Assembly (NCBI RefSeq): GCF_902459505.1
Contig: NC_047095.1
Span: 117,863,380 to 117,927,379 of the forward strand
Direction: 5' to 3'
From: Geotrypetes seraphini
Lineage: Eukaryota > Chordata > Amphibia > Gymnophiona > Dermophiidae
DNA: 64,000 nucleotides
Position 1 is the first letter of the stretch. The number at the start of each line of letters is the position of its first letter. Positions 1 to 10,503 of the stretch are shown piece by piece. The notes beneath the pieces are model-generated. The model did no database searches. It had not been told where the DNA came from and saw nothing but the letters and a program-made list of their open reading frames with translations. Both the position numbers and the translations under genes were made by a program.

Positions 1-173
1 TACGGGGTTCCGCAAATACAGTTTTTCAGCTGATCGAAGGCAGGAGAGGGCAGCTGGGGTGCCGGCGGGTGTTTAAATTGTGCTTACAAAGCCGGGCACT
101 TTTTCCGACCGCCTCTTCCTGGTGCTAAAGTCATGGCTACACCAATCAGGAGCTGCTTTGACACGCTATAAAG

Positions 174-956
174 CAGTGGTCTCAAACTCGCGGCCCGGGG
201 GACCACATGCGGCCCGCCAGGTACTATTTTGAGGCCCTCGGTATATTTATCATAATCACAAAAGTAAAATAAAACCGTTTCTTGATCTTATGTCTCTTTA
301 GCTATAAATGACAATATTATTATTAAGATTTAGCCAAAAGGAAAGATTTATAAACTATAAAAAGTTTTACCTCATGCAAAATTGTCATTTCTTTAATAAG
401 ACATTAACTATTTTTTCTGAGGCCCTCCAAGTACCTACAAATCCAAAAGGTGGCCCTGCAAAGGCTTTGAGTTGGAGACCAGTGACTTAACTGTAACCAT
501 GACATCCTGTTTGTCTTTGGGAAGCAGAGCTGAGCTTGTGATGTCATAATGCCTCATTCCACCAATAAGAGTCAACCTCATCAGTGATGTCACAATGGCT
601 TGATTGTCCTGTTCTCCCCTCTGCCCTTCAACCCAGCCAGCAGATTAACCGTTCCCCTTAACTCAGTGGTCTCAACTCGCGGCCTGCCAGGTACTATTTT
701 GAGGCCCTCGGTATGTTTTATCATAACCACAAAAGTAAACTAAAACAGTTTCTTGATCTTATGTCTCTTTAGCTATAAACGACAATATTATTATTAAGAC
801 TTAGCCAAAAGGAAAGATTTATAAACTATAAAAAGTTTTACCTCATGCAAAATTGTCATTTCTTTAATAAGACATTAACTATTTTTTTCTGAGGCCCTCC
901 AAGTACCTACAAATCCAAAATGTGGCCCTGCAGAGGGTTTGAGTTGGAGACCACTA
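174..956 (+). mobile_element. Composite hAT element: two ~300-bp copies around a 179-bp spacer
   Basis: Two direct copies of a short non-autonomous hAT element (174-484 and 664-956) flank a spacer at 485-663. Outer ends are CAGTGGTCTC and GAGACCACTA. The whole block is flanked by the 8-bp duplication CTATAAAG (166-173 and 957-964), so it seems to have inserted as one unit. The same element-spacer-element composite occurs inverted at 49885-50646. Single copies lie at 15079-15389 and 28268-28575. No transposase is visible. Confidence 0.8.
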
Positions 957-964
957 CTATAAAG

Positions 965-1479
965 ATACTGGGTTGTGCCTTCCCACTGTGTTGAGTGGTT
1001 CCCACACTTTTGTTTTATCAGGCTTAGGTCATCGATAGTTAGAAAAGCACGGGTGTGTTTATCATAGATTGTGCTCCTCCTAAATGTCTTTCTTCACATC
1101 TTCTCTCTATTTCACCAACTTACTTCATAAATGACCATGACTAATCTTATCATGACTGTCTCCCTTTTCACAGATGTCTTTCCTCTGTTCTCTTTAGTAT
1201 CTGAATGCTCATGCATGATATTTGATTTGGTTCTCTTTATTCGGCATTGCACGTTGGCCAACAGCCCAAGCATCCTCATGGTCAACGTACCACCACTAAT
1301 AAAACCACGGTTGACACTAGTCTTCGTAGTACCACACCCCAGTCCACTATGACTGCTGGTAAGAGCTCAGGTCAGCCCACTATTGACAGGATTGCCATCA
1401 TCACTATACCAGAAGCTTCATCACCGTTACCTGAAAAAGGTGACTGATAGTAGAAAATATTCACAGCATGGTTAATTGA
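965..1479. other. Unassigned sequence
   Basis: About 500 bases of AT-rich sequence with no convincing reading frame, splice-bounded exon or repeat that I recognise. Short open frames overlap in several phases and show no domain. Confidence 0.5.
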
Positions 1480-1591
1480 GCCTCTGTTCTAGTGCCCTTA
1501 ATGGTTTGATGAGTACATTGGGCCTTGTACTCTGCAATAGCCTTCCCAATCATTTAATAACTTTGTCTTTCAGCACTATATAAGTGATAAG

Positions 1592-2499
1592 TACCGTATT
1601 TTCTCGCATATAACGCGCGCGTTATACGTGGTTTTTACAAACCGCGCATACCCTTGCGCGTTATACGCGTGAGCGCGTTGTACAAAAATTTTTTACATAG
1701 TTTCCCCCCCCCCGACGCCCGATTCATCATCTGGAAGGAGCGCTCGCACTCCCACCCCGAAGGACCGCTCGCACCCCCACCCCGAAGGACCGCTCGCACC
1801 CCCACAGCCTCCCCCCCTCTCCCATGGAGAAGCTGTCTACCTTGTTTCCGGATGCCAGCCCAGCTGCTTCCTCTGCCGGCGGTCCTGCCCCTTCTCAGAG
1901 CCCTGTGCTGCGCTGCTTCCTCTTCAGGCGGTCCCGCCCTTTCTCTGATGTCAGAGAAAGGGCGGGACCGCCGGAAGAAAAAGCAGCACAGCAGGGCTCA
2001 GAGAAGGGGTGGGACCGCTGGCAGAGGAAACAGCTGGGCTCGCTGGCATCCGGAAACAAGGTAGACAGCTTCTCCATGGGGGAGGAGGGGGAGGCTGTGG
2101 GGGTGCGAGCGGTCCTTCGGGGTGGGAGTGCGAGCGCACCTTCGGGGTGGGGGTGCGAGCGGTCCTTCAGGGTGGGGGTGCGGGTGCGTGCGAGCGGTCC
2201 TTCGGGGTGGGGGTGCGAGTGGTCCTGCGGGGGGGGTGAATCGGACGTCGGGGGGGGGGCATCAGGCTTTCAGGGTAGGGACAGGACTTCAAGGAGGAAA
2301 GGAGAGTCGGGGCGGGCGAAAACAGAGTCGGGGTCTCCAGAGGAGAGTCGGGGCGGGCGAAAGGAGAGTCGGGCAGCATGCGCGGTATACGGGTGTGCGC
2401 GGTATATAAAAATGTATGTACATAAATATGTGGTTTTTGCGCGCTATACCCGTGTGCGCGTTATACACGGGTGCGCGTTATCTATGTGAAAATACGGTA
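1592..2499. mobile_element. Foldback DNA transposon with TACCGTATTTTC termini
   Basis: Ends are inverted: TACCGTATTTTCTCGCATA at 1592 and its near complement ending AAATACGGTA at 2499, followed inward by CG-rich 'gcgcgttatac' blocks on both sides. An inner inverted repeat pairs about 1821-1860 with 2043-2085. GC-rich tandem blocks (ggtccttcggggtggg) fill the right arm. The flanking duplication appears to be TA. It has no transposase, so it is non-autonomous; the superfamily is uncertain. Confidence 0.75.
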
Positions 2500-2662
2500 G
2501 TAGTAATCTAGGGTTCATAATGATTCGATGAGTGCATTGAGTTTTGCCAGTGATTCAATGAGTACGACTAATCTTCTGCCCTAATTTTCTCAATGGTTTA
2601 AATACGTTTCTGATAGTTGAAATAATGAGCGTTACTAGGTCTTTAGAATTCCTAAGTGTTTA

Positions 2663-3400
2663 ATAAGAACATAAGAATAGCCATACTGGGTCAGACCGAA
2701 GATCCGTCAAGCCCAGTATCCTGTTAACCAACAGTGGCTAACCCAGGTCCTGAGTACCTAGCTAGATCCCAAGAAGTAAAACAGATTTTATATTACTTAT
2801 CCTAGGAATAAGTAGTGGATTTTCCCAAGATATCTCAATAATGGCCTTTGGACTTCTCTTGTAGGAAATTATCCAAACCTTTTCTAAACCCTGCTAAGCT
2901 AACTGATTTCACCACATTGCCTGGCAACAAATTCCAGAGTTTAATTACATGTTGTGTGAAAAAATATTTTCACCGGTTTGTTTTAAATCTACTACTTAAT
3001 AGCTTCATTGCATGTCTCCTAATCCTAGTATTCTTGGAAAGAGTAAACAAGCAATTCACATCTATCCTTTCCACTCCACTCAGTATTTTATAGACCTCTA
3101 TCATACCATCCCAGAGCCATTTCTTCTCCACACTGAAGAGCCCTATCCACTTTAGACTTTCCTCTTGGGAAGTTGTCCCATCCCATTTATAATTTTTGTC
3201 ACCCTTCTCTGAACCTTTTCTAATTTTTCTTTATCTTTTTTTAGATATGGCGCTCAGAATTGCACACAGTATTTGAGGTGCAGCCATACCATAGAGCAAT
3301 ACAAGGGCATTATAACATTTTCATCTTTGTTTTCCATTCCTTTCCTTAAAATTCCTAACACTCTATTTCTGCTTACAATCTGTCTTCACCGAGTATCTCT
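2663..3400 (-). mobile_element. CR1 LINE 3' fragment
   Basis: Begins with the CR1 3' octamer tail (ataagaacataagaa, reverse sense), then the 'catactgggtcagacc' block. It then reads antisense through the end of the reverse-transcriptase ORF, where a 'FFTQ.V...WN.LP' type motif is recognisable on the minus strand. It is 5' truncated, as is usual for CR1. Confidence 0.85.
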
Positions 3401-3535
3401 ACCATAACGTTCTCAATGGTTTGATGAAAGCTTTTGGGCCTCTGCTTTAGTGTTCTCAGTGGTTTAATGAGCTCCACTGAATCTCTAGTATATCAAAGGT
3501 TTTAATTTCCGTCTGCCTGTTGCTCACGCCAGCCT

Positions 3536-3762
3536 GGTTCTCCTCTGAATCACTTCCGGGTCACGGAGCCAGGAAGTGACATCAAAGGGAAATCCAACAT
3601 TGGCATGAGAAGCATGCTAGTGAAGATTTAGAGCTACGCGGGGAAGGGAGAGCACAAGTATGGAATGGGGGTGGGAAGGAATGGGGACACAGAGAGAAGG
3701 GTGCAGGGGGCATGGTGGGGCACCACCGCCATGGGCGCCTCCTACCCTTACTACACCATTAA
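3536..3762 (-). mobile_element. Partial hAT element of the CAGTGGCGTAG family
   Basis: Contains the family's internal block (acttccgggtcacggagcc, aggaagtgacatc) and ends with 'cccttactacaccatt', a decayed form of the terminus CCCTTACTACGCCACTG. One end is missing. Better copies lie at 29142-29515, 40718-41107 and 47670-48116. Confidence 0.6.
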
Positions 3763-3969
3763 GTTTTAACTCTAGTATTCTCAAGTGTTTAACAAGTTGA
3801 TTGGGTCCCTCTTCTAGTGTTCTGTGTGTTTTAATGAGCTCTATTTGGCTTCTTCTGAAGAGTCCCTAAGGGTTTACTGAGGAATACTGTGCACCTACTG
3901 GAACATTCTTCATGACATAATAAATACTGTTGAGTTTTTACTGAACTATCCCAAGTGCTTTGTTGACCA

Positions 3970-4170
3970 CCATTGGACTTCCCTCAGTTTTTCTTCACTA
4001 ACAACATGAAACCAAAGGTGTTGATACTAGGTCTCTTTTCTTTCATCCTACTCCAGGTCTGTCAGATGCTGAAGTCCAGACTCCCCCTGAAAGATTGCGA
4101 ACCTATGAGGTGGTCAAAAGAAATAGTCTACATGTTGCCATATTTCGAGATCACTGATGCTGGCATGCCT
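3970..4170 (+). other. Unassigned segment with a short open frame
   Basis: A short open stretch after an acceptor-like 'ctactccag' at about 4056 reads LSDAEVQTPPERLRTYEVV and continues for about a dozen residues before a stop. I recognise no domain. It could be a decayed coding fragment or chance. No donor site or partner exon was found. Confidence 0.2.
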
Positions 4171-4175
4171 TAGAA

Positions 4176-4348
4176 CAGGGATCTCAAAGTCCCTCCTTGA
4201 GGGCCGCAATCCAGTCGGGTTTTCAGGATTTCCCCCATGAATATGCATGAGATCTATTTGCATGCACTGCTTCCAATGCATATTCATGGAGGAAATCCTG
4301 AAAACCCGACCAGATTGCAGCCCTCAAGGAGGGACTTTGAGATCCCTG
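4176..4348. mobile_element. Palindromic hAT MITE (CAGGGATCTCAAAG family), copy 1
   Basis: A near-perfect hairpin: CAGGGATCTCAAAGTCCCTC at the left and its complement at the right. It is flanked by the 8-bp duplication CCTTAGAA (4168-4175, 4349-4356). It has no coding capacity. Sister copies lie at 20894, 21186, 45266 and 58732. Confidence 0.9.
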
Positions 4349-4356
4349 CCTTAGAA

Positions 4357-4639
4357 CCATGAGACGATAAGGTGGAAACTGCTTGAGACTTTGATGAGGA
4401 ATCTTCTTTAGGAGGGAATCTCTGTCCATAGAGCATACCCCTTTTCAGACTTCTCACAAGTGGTGCAACACTACGTTTGTGGTGATCTGAAAGAAGATCA
4501 GATATTCCCTTCCACCTCCTTGCTTTCAAAAAGAACATGTCCAAAGCAGACGCCCTCTATTCCATAATATCATGAAACAGTCTCCTTTCTTACGGTCTGT
4601 TATCTCTAATTCTTACAAATGAAGCCGCTTCTCTGGAAC
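4357..4639. other. Unassigned sequence
   Basis: No repeat or gene recognised. Open frames on both strands are short and show no domain. Confidence 0.45.
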
Positions 4640-4930
4640 ACCAACAAGCGCGCTCCGTCAAATGGGTGCACCGACAATTGAGCGCAGGACAATGGCGGGC
4701 AAATTCCGCTAGTGTTAGGTAAAGGTGTAGGGTTCCCATAATCTTGATTAAACCTTACCCTAACACTAGATAGCAAATTAATATTTTAAGTGTAGTGGGG
4801 GGGGGGTTCCCCCCTCCCTCAAAAAAGAGGATTACTTTGTAATCCTCAAAAAGACAAAAAAGTATCTACTGTATGGAGCGGAATTGATGGCGCACCATTG
4901 TCCAGCGTGCATTTGTCGGGTCACGGCTTC
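4640..4930. mobile_element. Degenerate relative of the GC-rich Mutator-type foldback
   Basis: Shares the layout of the four clear copies (8470, 13224, 23973, 54786): GC-rich ends with 'gcgcgc...gacaattgagcgcag', an inner C/G-run ('gtgggggggg...cccccctccc') and end sequence 'gcatttgtcgggtca'. The middle differs and includes its own small inverted repeat (taaggtttaatc type). The flanks show only a weak duplication. The call is by similarity of architecture. Confidence 0.45.
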
Positions 4931-6055
4931 TGTATGCTGGTATTGCCCTCCCACTTGTCTATAACTGAGACAGCCGTTCCTTCATGAGATATTAAAGGGA
5001 GTGCATTATCAATTTCCAACACCTCACCATAGAGTGGGCATGGTGGTCCCAGCTGCTGATGTAGGACATTTTTTTGCAATATCATATGATGAGACTATAA
5101 TAAATAGTGTCCACTGACCTCCCTCACACCCCCACAAAGATCAGAATAAAAAAGTACATACCTGTCTCCAGAACATCAGCACCTGGTATAGGACAGCCTA
5201 GTAGAGCTGCACAAGGGTCTCCCAAATAGCCTGGGGGTGGGCTAATGAACCATAGAGAGGAGGACCCAGGCCCATAAGCCACTCTAACCTCTATATTTAT
5301 GGTGAAACATGTGCACCCACCAAAATAACCCCAAACCCTACTGTACTACCATATAGGTGCCACCTGCAGCCATAAGGGCTATTGGGGTTGAAGACAGGTA
5401 GGTATAGTGGGTTTTGGGGGCGTTTTGCGGAGCTCACCATAACCTATAAGGGAGTTCTGGTGAGGTGTTTATGTGACACCCTTTTTGTGAAGTTCACGGC
5501 AGTGCCCTCTAAGGTGCCCCACTGCCCTGTTGCCATGTCTGGTTTTCTTTTTTGAAAATGAGCCCCATGGGCATACAGTTGATGTAAAAATATAAGCAAC
5601 TTGTACAGGAAGGCCCTTCATATGGATTGTACCACAGCGGTCCAGCAGCAGAATGTAGGTGAAGCCAGATAATATCCAGAAGGCAGTGGTATTCTTTGCC
5701 GGCATTCAGATAGCTAACCAGATAACTTAGCATGGCTTTTTTGCTGTGCTAAATTATCCAAGTAGTCAGCTGGAAGCCATCGTTGAATATCGCAAATATC
5801 TGGATAACAGAGGTGATCCGTGAAGATATCCTGAGAGTGGCTGGTGCTGAATATCCGAGGAGATGGCTTTGAACACTTTTCTTTTGTCTTAAATATGAGT
5901 GCGGCTTGTTATGATTTTGTATTATTTTTGCGTGATTTATTTTTTTTTTAATGGTAAATTTGTTTTGCTTTTAAAGTTATATTGTATACCACCTTGAATG
6001 ATGATGCCAAAGAGAAAATATACAAAATCTTTTATATACAAATAAATAAATGTTT
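4931..6055. other. Unassigned region, repeat-like, ending in a LINE-type 3' tail
   Basis: About 5040-5870 has the texture of an interspersed repeat, and parts of 5600-5870 resemble 25080-25450 ('aatatccagaa', 'ggatagc'), but I cannot name it. About 5880-6050 looks like a LINE 3' end: 'ttgtataccaccttgaatgatg' then an 'aaataaataaat' tail. No gene was seen. Confidence 0.4.
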
Positions 6056-6299
6056 AATCGCTACAGAAACGCCAGCAGGGTAAATATGGACTGGAGCATT
6101 TTCTTTGTGGTGTCTTAGCTGTAAGAGAGATATTTCCGAAGAGATATGGCACCCGCGGTCTCCTAGTAGGGACCAATCTACCGATGCCATTGACAGCACT
6201 CCTGGTAATGTGGCCGCTCATAGGCGTACAATGCTGGCTTCTCAAAGCATTGGCCGCCTATCTCTTGCAGAATTTTGTTTAAGGCTTTAACATTGACAT

Positions 6300-6412
6300 T
6301 GTGGACCAGATTCTGTCACCGACGCCGTTGTCGGCGGATGACTTTTAAGCGGCCACCGATCGCGTGTCAACCGCGTGACAGCGCCGGGTACAGAATCGCA
6401 CCTCTGGCAAAG
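6300..6412. mobile_element. Short MITE with AGATTCTGT ends
   Basis: Inverted ends 'agattctgtcaccgacgcc' and 'gccgggtacagaatc' enclose GC-rich sequence with local complementarity (gccgttgtcggcgg). Short, non-coding, family not named. Confidence 0.45.
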
Positions 6413-6424
6413 GTAGGCACCAGA

Positions 6425-6672
6425 AATGTCCTCTTTATAGAGGACGTGTCCGAGCATCCGGCTTTTCAAAACCTGGCACTTTGTCCAGGTTTTGAAAAGC
6501 TTCCACCTTGAGACTGCGTGCGTGTGACATGGCAATGCGGTCCCAAGGACGAGAACAGGTTGAGGGTGCGGACCTGGGTGGTGAGTCTGAGACGGAATGT
6601 GGCGTGACATGGGCGGGGCAAAACTGGGCGGGCCTGGGGGGGGCGATTTTACAGGCATAAAATCTGGTAAAT
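6425..6672 (+). mobile_element. hAT-like element of the TAGGGTTACCAGA family, partial
   Basis: Carries the family hairpin (cttttcaaaacctgg/ccaggttttgaaaag) and the GC-rich interior, and ends 'aaaatctggtaaatcta'. Better bounded copies are at 11043-11240 and 35591-36472. Confidence 0.6.
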
Positions 6673-7105
6673 CTAAGCAAGGGGATTTGAGTATTTCTTT
6701 TAAATTGCTGAAACCACACCTATTTTTTCAAATGAAGTATGGGCGTTGAAGAATTAGTTGTCGTCAAGAAGAAAATGTACAGCATGGTTCAAGGATAAAT
6801 TGTTCTGAGGTTTGATTTTATATGTATATTTGGTGATTTTTTTTATTATGTATGAGATTTTGTGATCCGCCTTGCTAAAGGCAGACTGTAAATTTAAAAA
6901 ACGATCAACGATAAAGAAATCTGGTAACCCTAAATTAAAACCACAAAACAGGGGAACAACAAAACCACAAATGAAATACCAGAAACCAAGAATGGGATTG
7001 TCCAGAAAAGAATGATGTGCACTAAAAAAAGTGTCCACAAACTCATCAGAAGGTGTAGAGATCTTTATTCTTCCAATATCATCATGGCACAATCAATGAT
7101 TCAAT

Positions 7106-7151
7106 GATTCGACACGTACATGTTTCGGCCAACAGGCCTGCCTCAGGAGTC
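7106..7151 (-). ncRNA. Hammerhead-ribozyme-like motif (PLE a, copy 1)
   Basis: On the minus strand: stem I GACTC, then a CTGAGGCA core region, stem II GGCC-TGTT-GGCC, GAAA, a short stem III (ACATG/CGTGT) and a GTC cleavage-type triplet followed by GAATC. The order and spacing are those of a type I hammerhead with minimal stem III. The CTGANGA core carries one extra base, so activity is doubtful. A shortened copy lies at 7539-7571. Confidence 0.6.
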
Positions 7152-7732
7152 TTAAGAATCACAGAACAGAAAATAGACTTGATGCCAAAACACTTGGAAA
7201 GTACCAATTTTCAAATGAAATCTAAAAACTGGCGCGTTGAAAAATTCAGTCTGACAAAACTCATAGCGTCTCAAGTCAATCAGATCTCTACACCTTTAGA
7301 TGAGTTTGTGGACACTTTTTTAGTGCACATCATTCTTTTTTGGACAATCCCATTCTTGGTTTCTGGTAACCCTAAATTAAAACCACAAAACAGGGGAACA
7401 ACAAAACCACAAATGAAATACCAGAAACCAAGAATGGGATTGTCCAGAAAAGAATTATGTGCACTAAAGAAGTGTCCACAAACTCATCAGAAGGTGTAGA
7501 GATCTTTATTCTTCCAATATCATCATGGCACAATCAATGATTCGGCCAACAGGCCTGCCTCAGGAGTCTTAAGAATCACAGAACAGAAAATAGACTTGAT
7601 GCCAAAACACTTGGAAAGTACCAATTTTCAAATGAAATCTAAAAACTGACGCGTTGAAAAATTCAATCTGACAAAACTCGTAGCGTCTCACGTCAATCAG
7701 ATTGAGTCTATTTTTTGTTCTGTGATTCTTAA

Positions 7733-7778
7733 GACTCCTGAGGCAGGCCTGTTGGCCGAACCATGTACGTGTCGAGTC
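7733..7778 (+). ncRNA. Hammerhead-ribozyme-like motif (PLE a, copy 3)
   Basis: Plus strand copy in the inverted part of the element. Stem I pairs GACTC (7733-7737) with GAGTC (7774-7778) perfectly. Stem II is GGCC/GGCC around TGTT (7746-7757). The GTC triplet ends at 7773. The GAAA box is altered in this copy, so I take it as a fossil ribozyme. Confidence 0.6.
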
Positions 7779-7954
7779 ATTGAATAATTGATTGTGCCAT
7801 GATGATATTGGAAGAGTAAAGATCTCTACACCTTCAGATGAGTTTGTGAACACTTTTTTAGTGCACATCATTCTTTTTTGGACAATCCCATTCTTGGTTT
7901 CTGATAACCCTAAATTAAATCCTTTGGAATATCGAAACCTTTTATTTCTGGTTT

Positions 7955-8160
7955 CCTGCAAATAAAATCAATGTGCATCTGGCAGGTCTAGTCGGGGTTT
8001 GTCTGCAGAGCACGACTGACAATAGAGCGATACAAGTGAGCTCAAACAGTCGGGTTCCAGAACCATGCAAGATCTTACATACAAACAGCAAAAGCTTAAA
8101 CAGGACCTGAACCCATCCTGAAAGCCAATGCAGTTGGATTAAATATAGTGTCACCCTGTC
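7955..8160 (-). mobile_element. L2/CR1-type LINE fragment, antisense
   Basis: The minus strand reads 'LIQLHWLSGWVQVLFKLLL', the motif that follows the reverse-transcriptase domain in L2/CR1-group LINEs (HWLP...R..FK.....K). Truncated at both ends. Confidence 0.6.
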
Positions 8161-8195
8161 CCACCCCTGTCCCACCCCAGTATCAGGCCAACAGG

Positions 8196-8408
8196 GGACT
8201 GTGTGGCACAGTGGTTCGAGCTACAGCCTCAGCAACCTGAGGTTGTGGGTTCAAATCCCAAGCTGCTCCTTGTGACCCCGGGCAAGTCACTTAATCCCCC
8301 CATTATCCCAGGTACATTAGATAGAGTGTGAACCCACCAGGACAGACAGAGAAATATGCTAGAGTACCTGAATGTAAACCATGTTAGGTTATAAATGGTA
8401 TATAAATA
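8196..8408 (+). mobile_element. tRNA-derived CORE-SINE
   Basis: Has a Pol III A-box-like TGGCACAGTGG (8204-8214) and B-box GGTTCAAATCC (8248-8258). A CORE segment 'gggcaagtcacttaatcc' (8280-8297) follows, the signature shared with MIR-type SINEs, then a tail 'ggttataaatggtatataaa'. Antisense copies are embedded in the 308-bp tandem array at 30775-31855. Confidence 0.85.
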
Positions 8409-8469
8409 CTAAAAAAATATATATATTAATTTTGTGGTAGATTAGTCTGCATCGCCGTCTGTCTTAAAG

Positions 8470-8923
8470 GGTTCATAGACAACGGCGCGAAAGACAAAAG
8501 TGCGCGTCGACAATTGAGCGCAGCGCGCGCCGCCGCGCCACTCTAAATTACAGTTTTTAGGGGCTCCGACGGGGGGTTTTGTTGGGGAGCCCCCCCCAGT
8601 TTACTTAATAGACATCGCGCCGGCGTTAGGGGGGGTTTGGGGGGTTGTAACCCTCCACATTTTACTGTAAACTGAACTTTTTCCCTAAAAACAGGGAAAA
8701 AGTGAAGTTTTCAGTAACATGTGGGGGGTTACAACCCCCCACACCCCCCACAACGCCCCCCACAACGCGGCGCGATGTCTATTAAGTAAAGTGGGGGGTT
8801 CCACCCCACGCCCCCCCCCCCCGTCGGAGCGCTAAAATTAGTAACTTAGAGCGGCGCGGCGGTGCGCGCTGCGCTCAATGGTCTGGGCGCGCCTTTGTCC
8901 CAGCGCGCTTTTGACCTGACACC
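8470..8923. mobile_element. Mutator-type foldback transposon, copy 1 (454 bp)
   Basis: Ends GGTTCATAGACAACGGCGCG (8470) and the complement of GGTGTCAGGTCAAAAGCGCG (ending 8923). Long arms fold back through 'gggttacaaccccc' and the central 'tttttccctaaaaacaggg' hairpin. The 9-bp duplication GTCTTAAAG is perfect (8461-8469, 8924-8932), which fits MULE elements. No transposase. Confidence 0.9.
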
Positions 8924-8932
8924 GTCTTAAAG

Positions 8933-9099
8933 ACCTGCACGGTTATATTACAAAAATTCAAGTTGGTCAGAGTAGTTGATTGCACAGTTGCCAAATCTCA
9001 AGCTGTGTTCTGATTTGGTAGACCAGTCTGATGTTCCATGGTAAGCCTGGAATATTTGACTCACAACATAGGGGAATACCGATATTTCCTAGAACAGGG
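8933..9099. other. Unassigned sequence
   Basis: No gene or repeat recognised between the foldback element and the LINE fragment that follows. Confidence 0.4.
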
Positions 9100-9594
9100 C
9101 TTGTTTCAAGTTTCAAGTTTATTAGATGGCTTGATTGACCGCCTTAAACAAAGTTTCTAAGCGGTGTACATTTAAAAAGTTACATAGGTTGGGTAACAAA
9201 ACAGTCCATACAATTAATAAATAAACTTATTGTGCTAAAAATGAACATTGTTAAACACAAGGTAAGGTGGGATGAAATACAATTTGTAAAGTAAAGAGGA
9301 GACATCAATGGAAAATACAAAAGGGTAATAAGACATTTGAGGGGAATAAAATAAACAAAACAATAAGATAAAAGATTAACTTGCAAATGCATCTCTAAAA
9401 AGGAAAGTTTTTAACTCGTTTTTAAATTTTACAAACTCTTTCTCCTCCCGTAAAAACATAGGGAGGGCGTTCCATGTCTGCGGTGTCAGAGGTGGTTCCG
9501 CATTTCGTCCTCCCACACACAGGATCTTAGATTTTCCTGGGATAATTTTCAGGCTGACACTACATCCCACTCTGTTGACATTCAAAAGACGCAC
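9100..9594 (-). mobile_element. LINE 3' region (L2/CR1 group), antisense
   Basis: Starts with the LINE 3' end 'tttcaagtttcaagtttatt' in reverse sense. The minus strand reads a C-terminal RT-ORF stretch ending 'TWNALPMFLREEKEF...FKNELKTFLF' before the stop. A related copy is at 16735-17150. Confidence 0.75.
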
Positions 9595-9856
9595 TTATGG
9601 AATCATAAGTTTCTGATATGGTGGACTCTGTGAAAAAAATGATAATATTATCAGCACTTTACAAATGTTACCCTGAAAGACTTTGCAAACAACCCCCCCC
9701 CCCCCTCCACACACACACACTAAAGTCCACAAGATTACGGAAAATCCAAAACCACAAAAAACAAGTGAAACTGGGGTCCTGGATGATAATGCTTTATTAA
9801 AAAGTCCAAAAATGGTCAGAAACAATATACAAATTCTTTGCATCAAATAGATGGTA

Positions 9857-10406
9857 CCCGTGCAGTCTATGCTGTTTGCCCATTTCTCATTCTTGTATAT
9901 GTACAATTCTTCTGAAAAATTATTTCTTAGTAAATGTTTTATTTTGGGGAAGAAATGTATCTTGTGTTGCTGGCTGTCTTCTGAACCACCTTCATTTTGG
10001 TATTGGAGGAATCGCCTCCATGAACTTATGGGTTGGGAAGCCCGTTTGGCTCGTTCTTCCCGACGCCGGAGCAGAGACTTTGTTCACACTTGGACTCCAT
10101 ATTTGAACATTTTGCCTCCTGAGAGTCGTAGCCGGGTCTTGAATAGACTCCACCTCTGAAACTGTGCTTCTAGATGTCTCTGCTGTTCCCTGCTTGCGAG
10201 TTTTTCTGTATCTGGGGGGGGATGGGGAGGGGTGGGTGGGGGGTAGGGTTTTTTTTTTTCTTTGTTGGGGGGTGGGGGTATGGTGGGTCCGGGGAGGACA
10301 TAAGAGTCCAGTCCTCCGCGGGTGTTTGATGAAACTGCATTCCATGGTTATTATTGCTGTTGATTAATAAAATAGATTTCACCATAAAGGGAAATTAAAA
10401 AAAAAA
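9857..10406 (+). mobile_element. 5'-truncated L1/Tx1 LINE 3' end
   Basis: Flanked by the 12-bp duplication AAATAGATGGTA (9845-9856, 10407-10418) and ending in 'ttaaaaaaaaaaaaa' after an AATAAA-type signal (ttaataaaatag). One plus frame reads 'WEARLARSSRRRSRDFVHTW' and then 'PESRSRVLNRL', like an L1 ORF2 C-terminus. These are the marks of target-primed insertion. Confidence 0.8.
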
Positions 10407-10454
10407 AAATAGATGGTACAGTCCAAGCAGGAGACTTGATATGAATGACTACGG

Positions 10455-10503
10455 GACCCAACACACTCCGTGTTTCCGCTAAAACTAGCCTTCCTCAGGG
10501 GTC
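10455..10503 (-). ncRNA. Hammerhead-ribozyme motif, best-conserved core in the window
   Basis: Minus strand: stem I GACCC (10503-10499) pairs with GGGTC (10459-10455). Between them are a consensus-matching core CTGAGGA (CTGANGA), stem II GGCTA...TAGC, GGAAAC, and a short stem III ACAC/GTGT ending in TT before the stem I return strand. The arrangement is that of a type I hammerhead as carried by Penelope-like elements. Self-cleavage is possible but untested. Confidence 0.7.

Larger units (their letters stand above)
1480..3990 (+). repeat. Old degenerate ~60-bp tandem repeat, split by later insertions
   Basis: Variants of a unit like 'tctagtgttctcaatggttt' followed by 'aatgagctcattgg' recur at about 1490-1570, 2505-2660, 3405-3500 and 3770-3990. 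Younger insertions separate the blocks: a foldback transposon (1592-2499), a CR1 (2663-3400) and a hAT fragment (3536-3762). Units are diverged, which implies an old array. The exact period needs a tandem-repeat alignment. Confidence 0.5.
6918..7925. mobile_element. Penelope-like element, rearranged in direct and inverted copies
   Basis: A block of about 430 bp occurs in near-direct repeat (6919-7350 and 7361-7690) and in inverted orientation (7700-7915). It includes 'accacaaatgaaataccaga', 'gcacaatcaatgattc' and the hammerhead-like segment. This mixed direct/inverted organisation, with a hammerhead motif at the junctions, is typical of Penelope-like retroelements. No intact reverse transcriptase is visible. 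Assignment rests mainly on the ribozyme motif. Confidence 0.6.

Noticed and set aside
174-956. LTR element (direct repeats with short interior)
   Set aside because: The repeats have hAT ends and an 8-bp duplication, with no TG...CA ends, primer-binding site or polypurine tract.
1654-2489. Overlapping long frames on both strands in GC-rich DNA
   Set aside because: They lie wholly inside a foldback transposon whose GC-rich repeats lack stops in many frames. No domain and mirrored on both strands.
8196-8270. A tRNA gene
   Set aside because: A and B boxes are present, but no cloverleaf can be closed and a CORE-SINE body follows.
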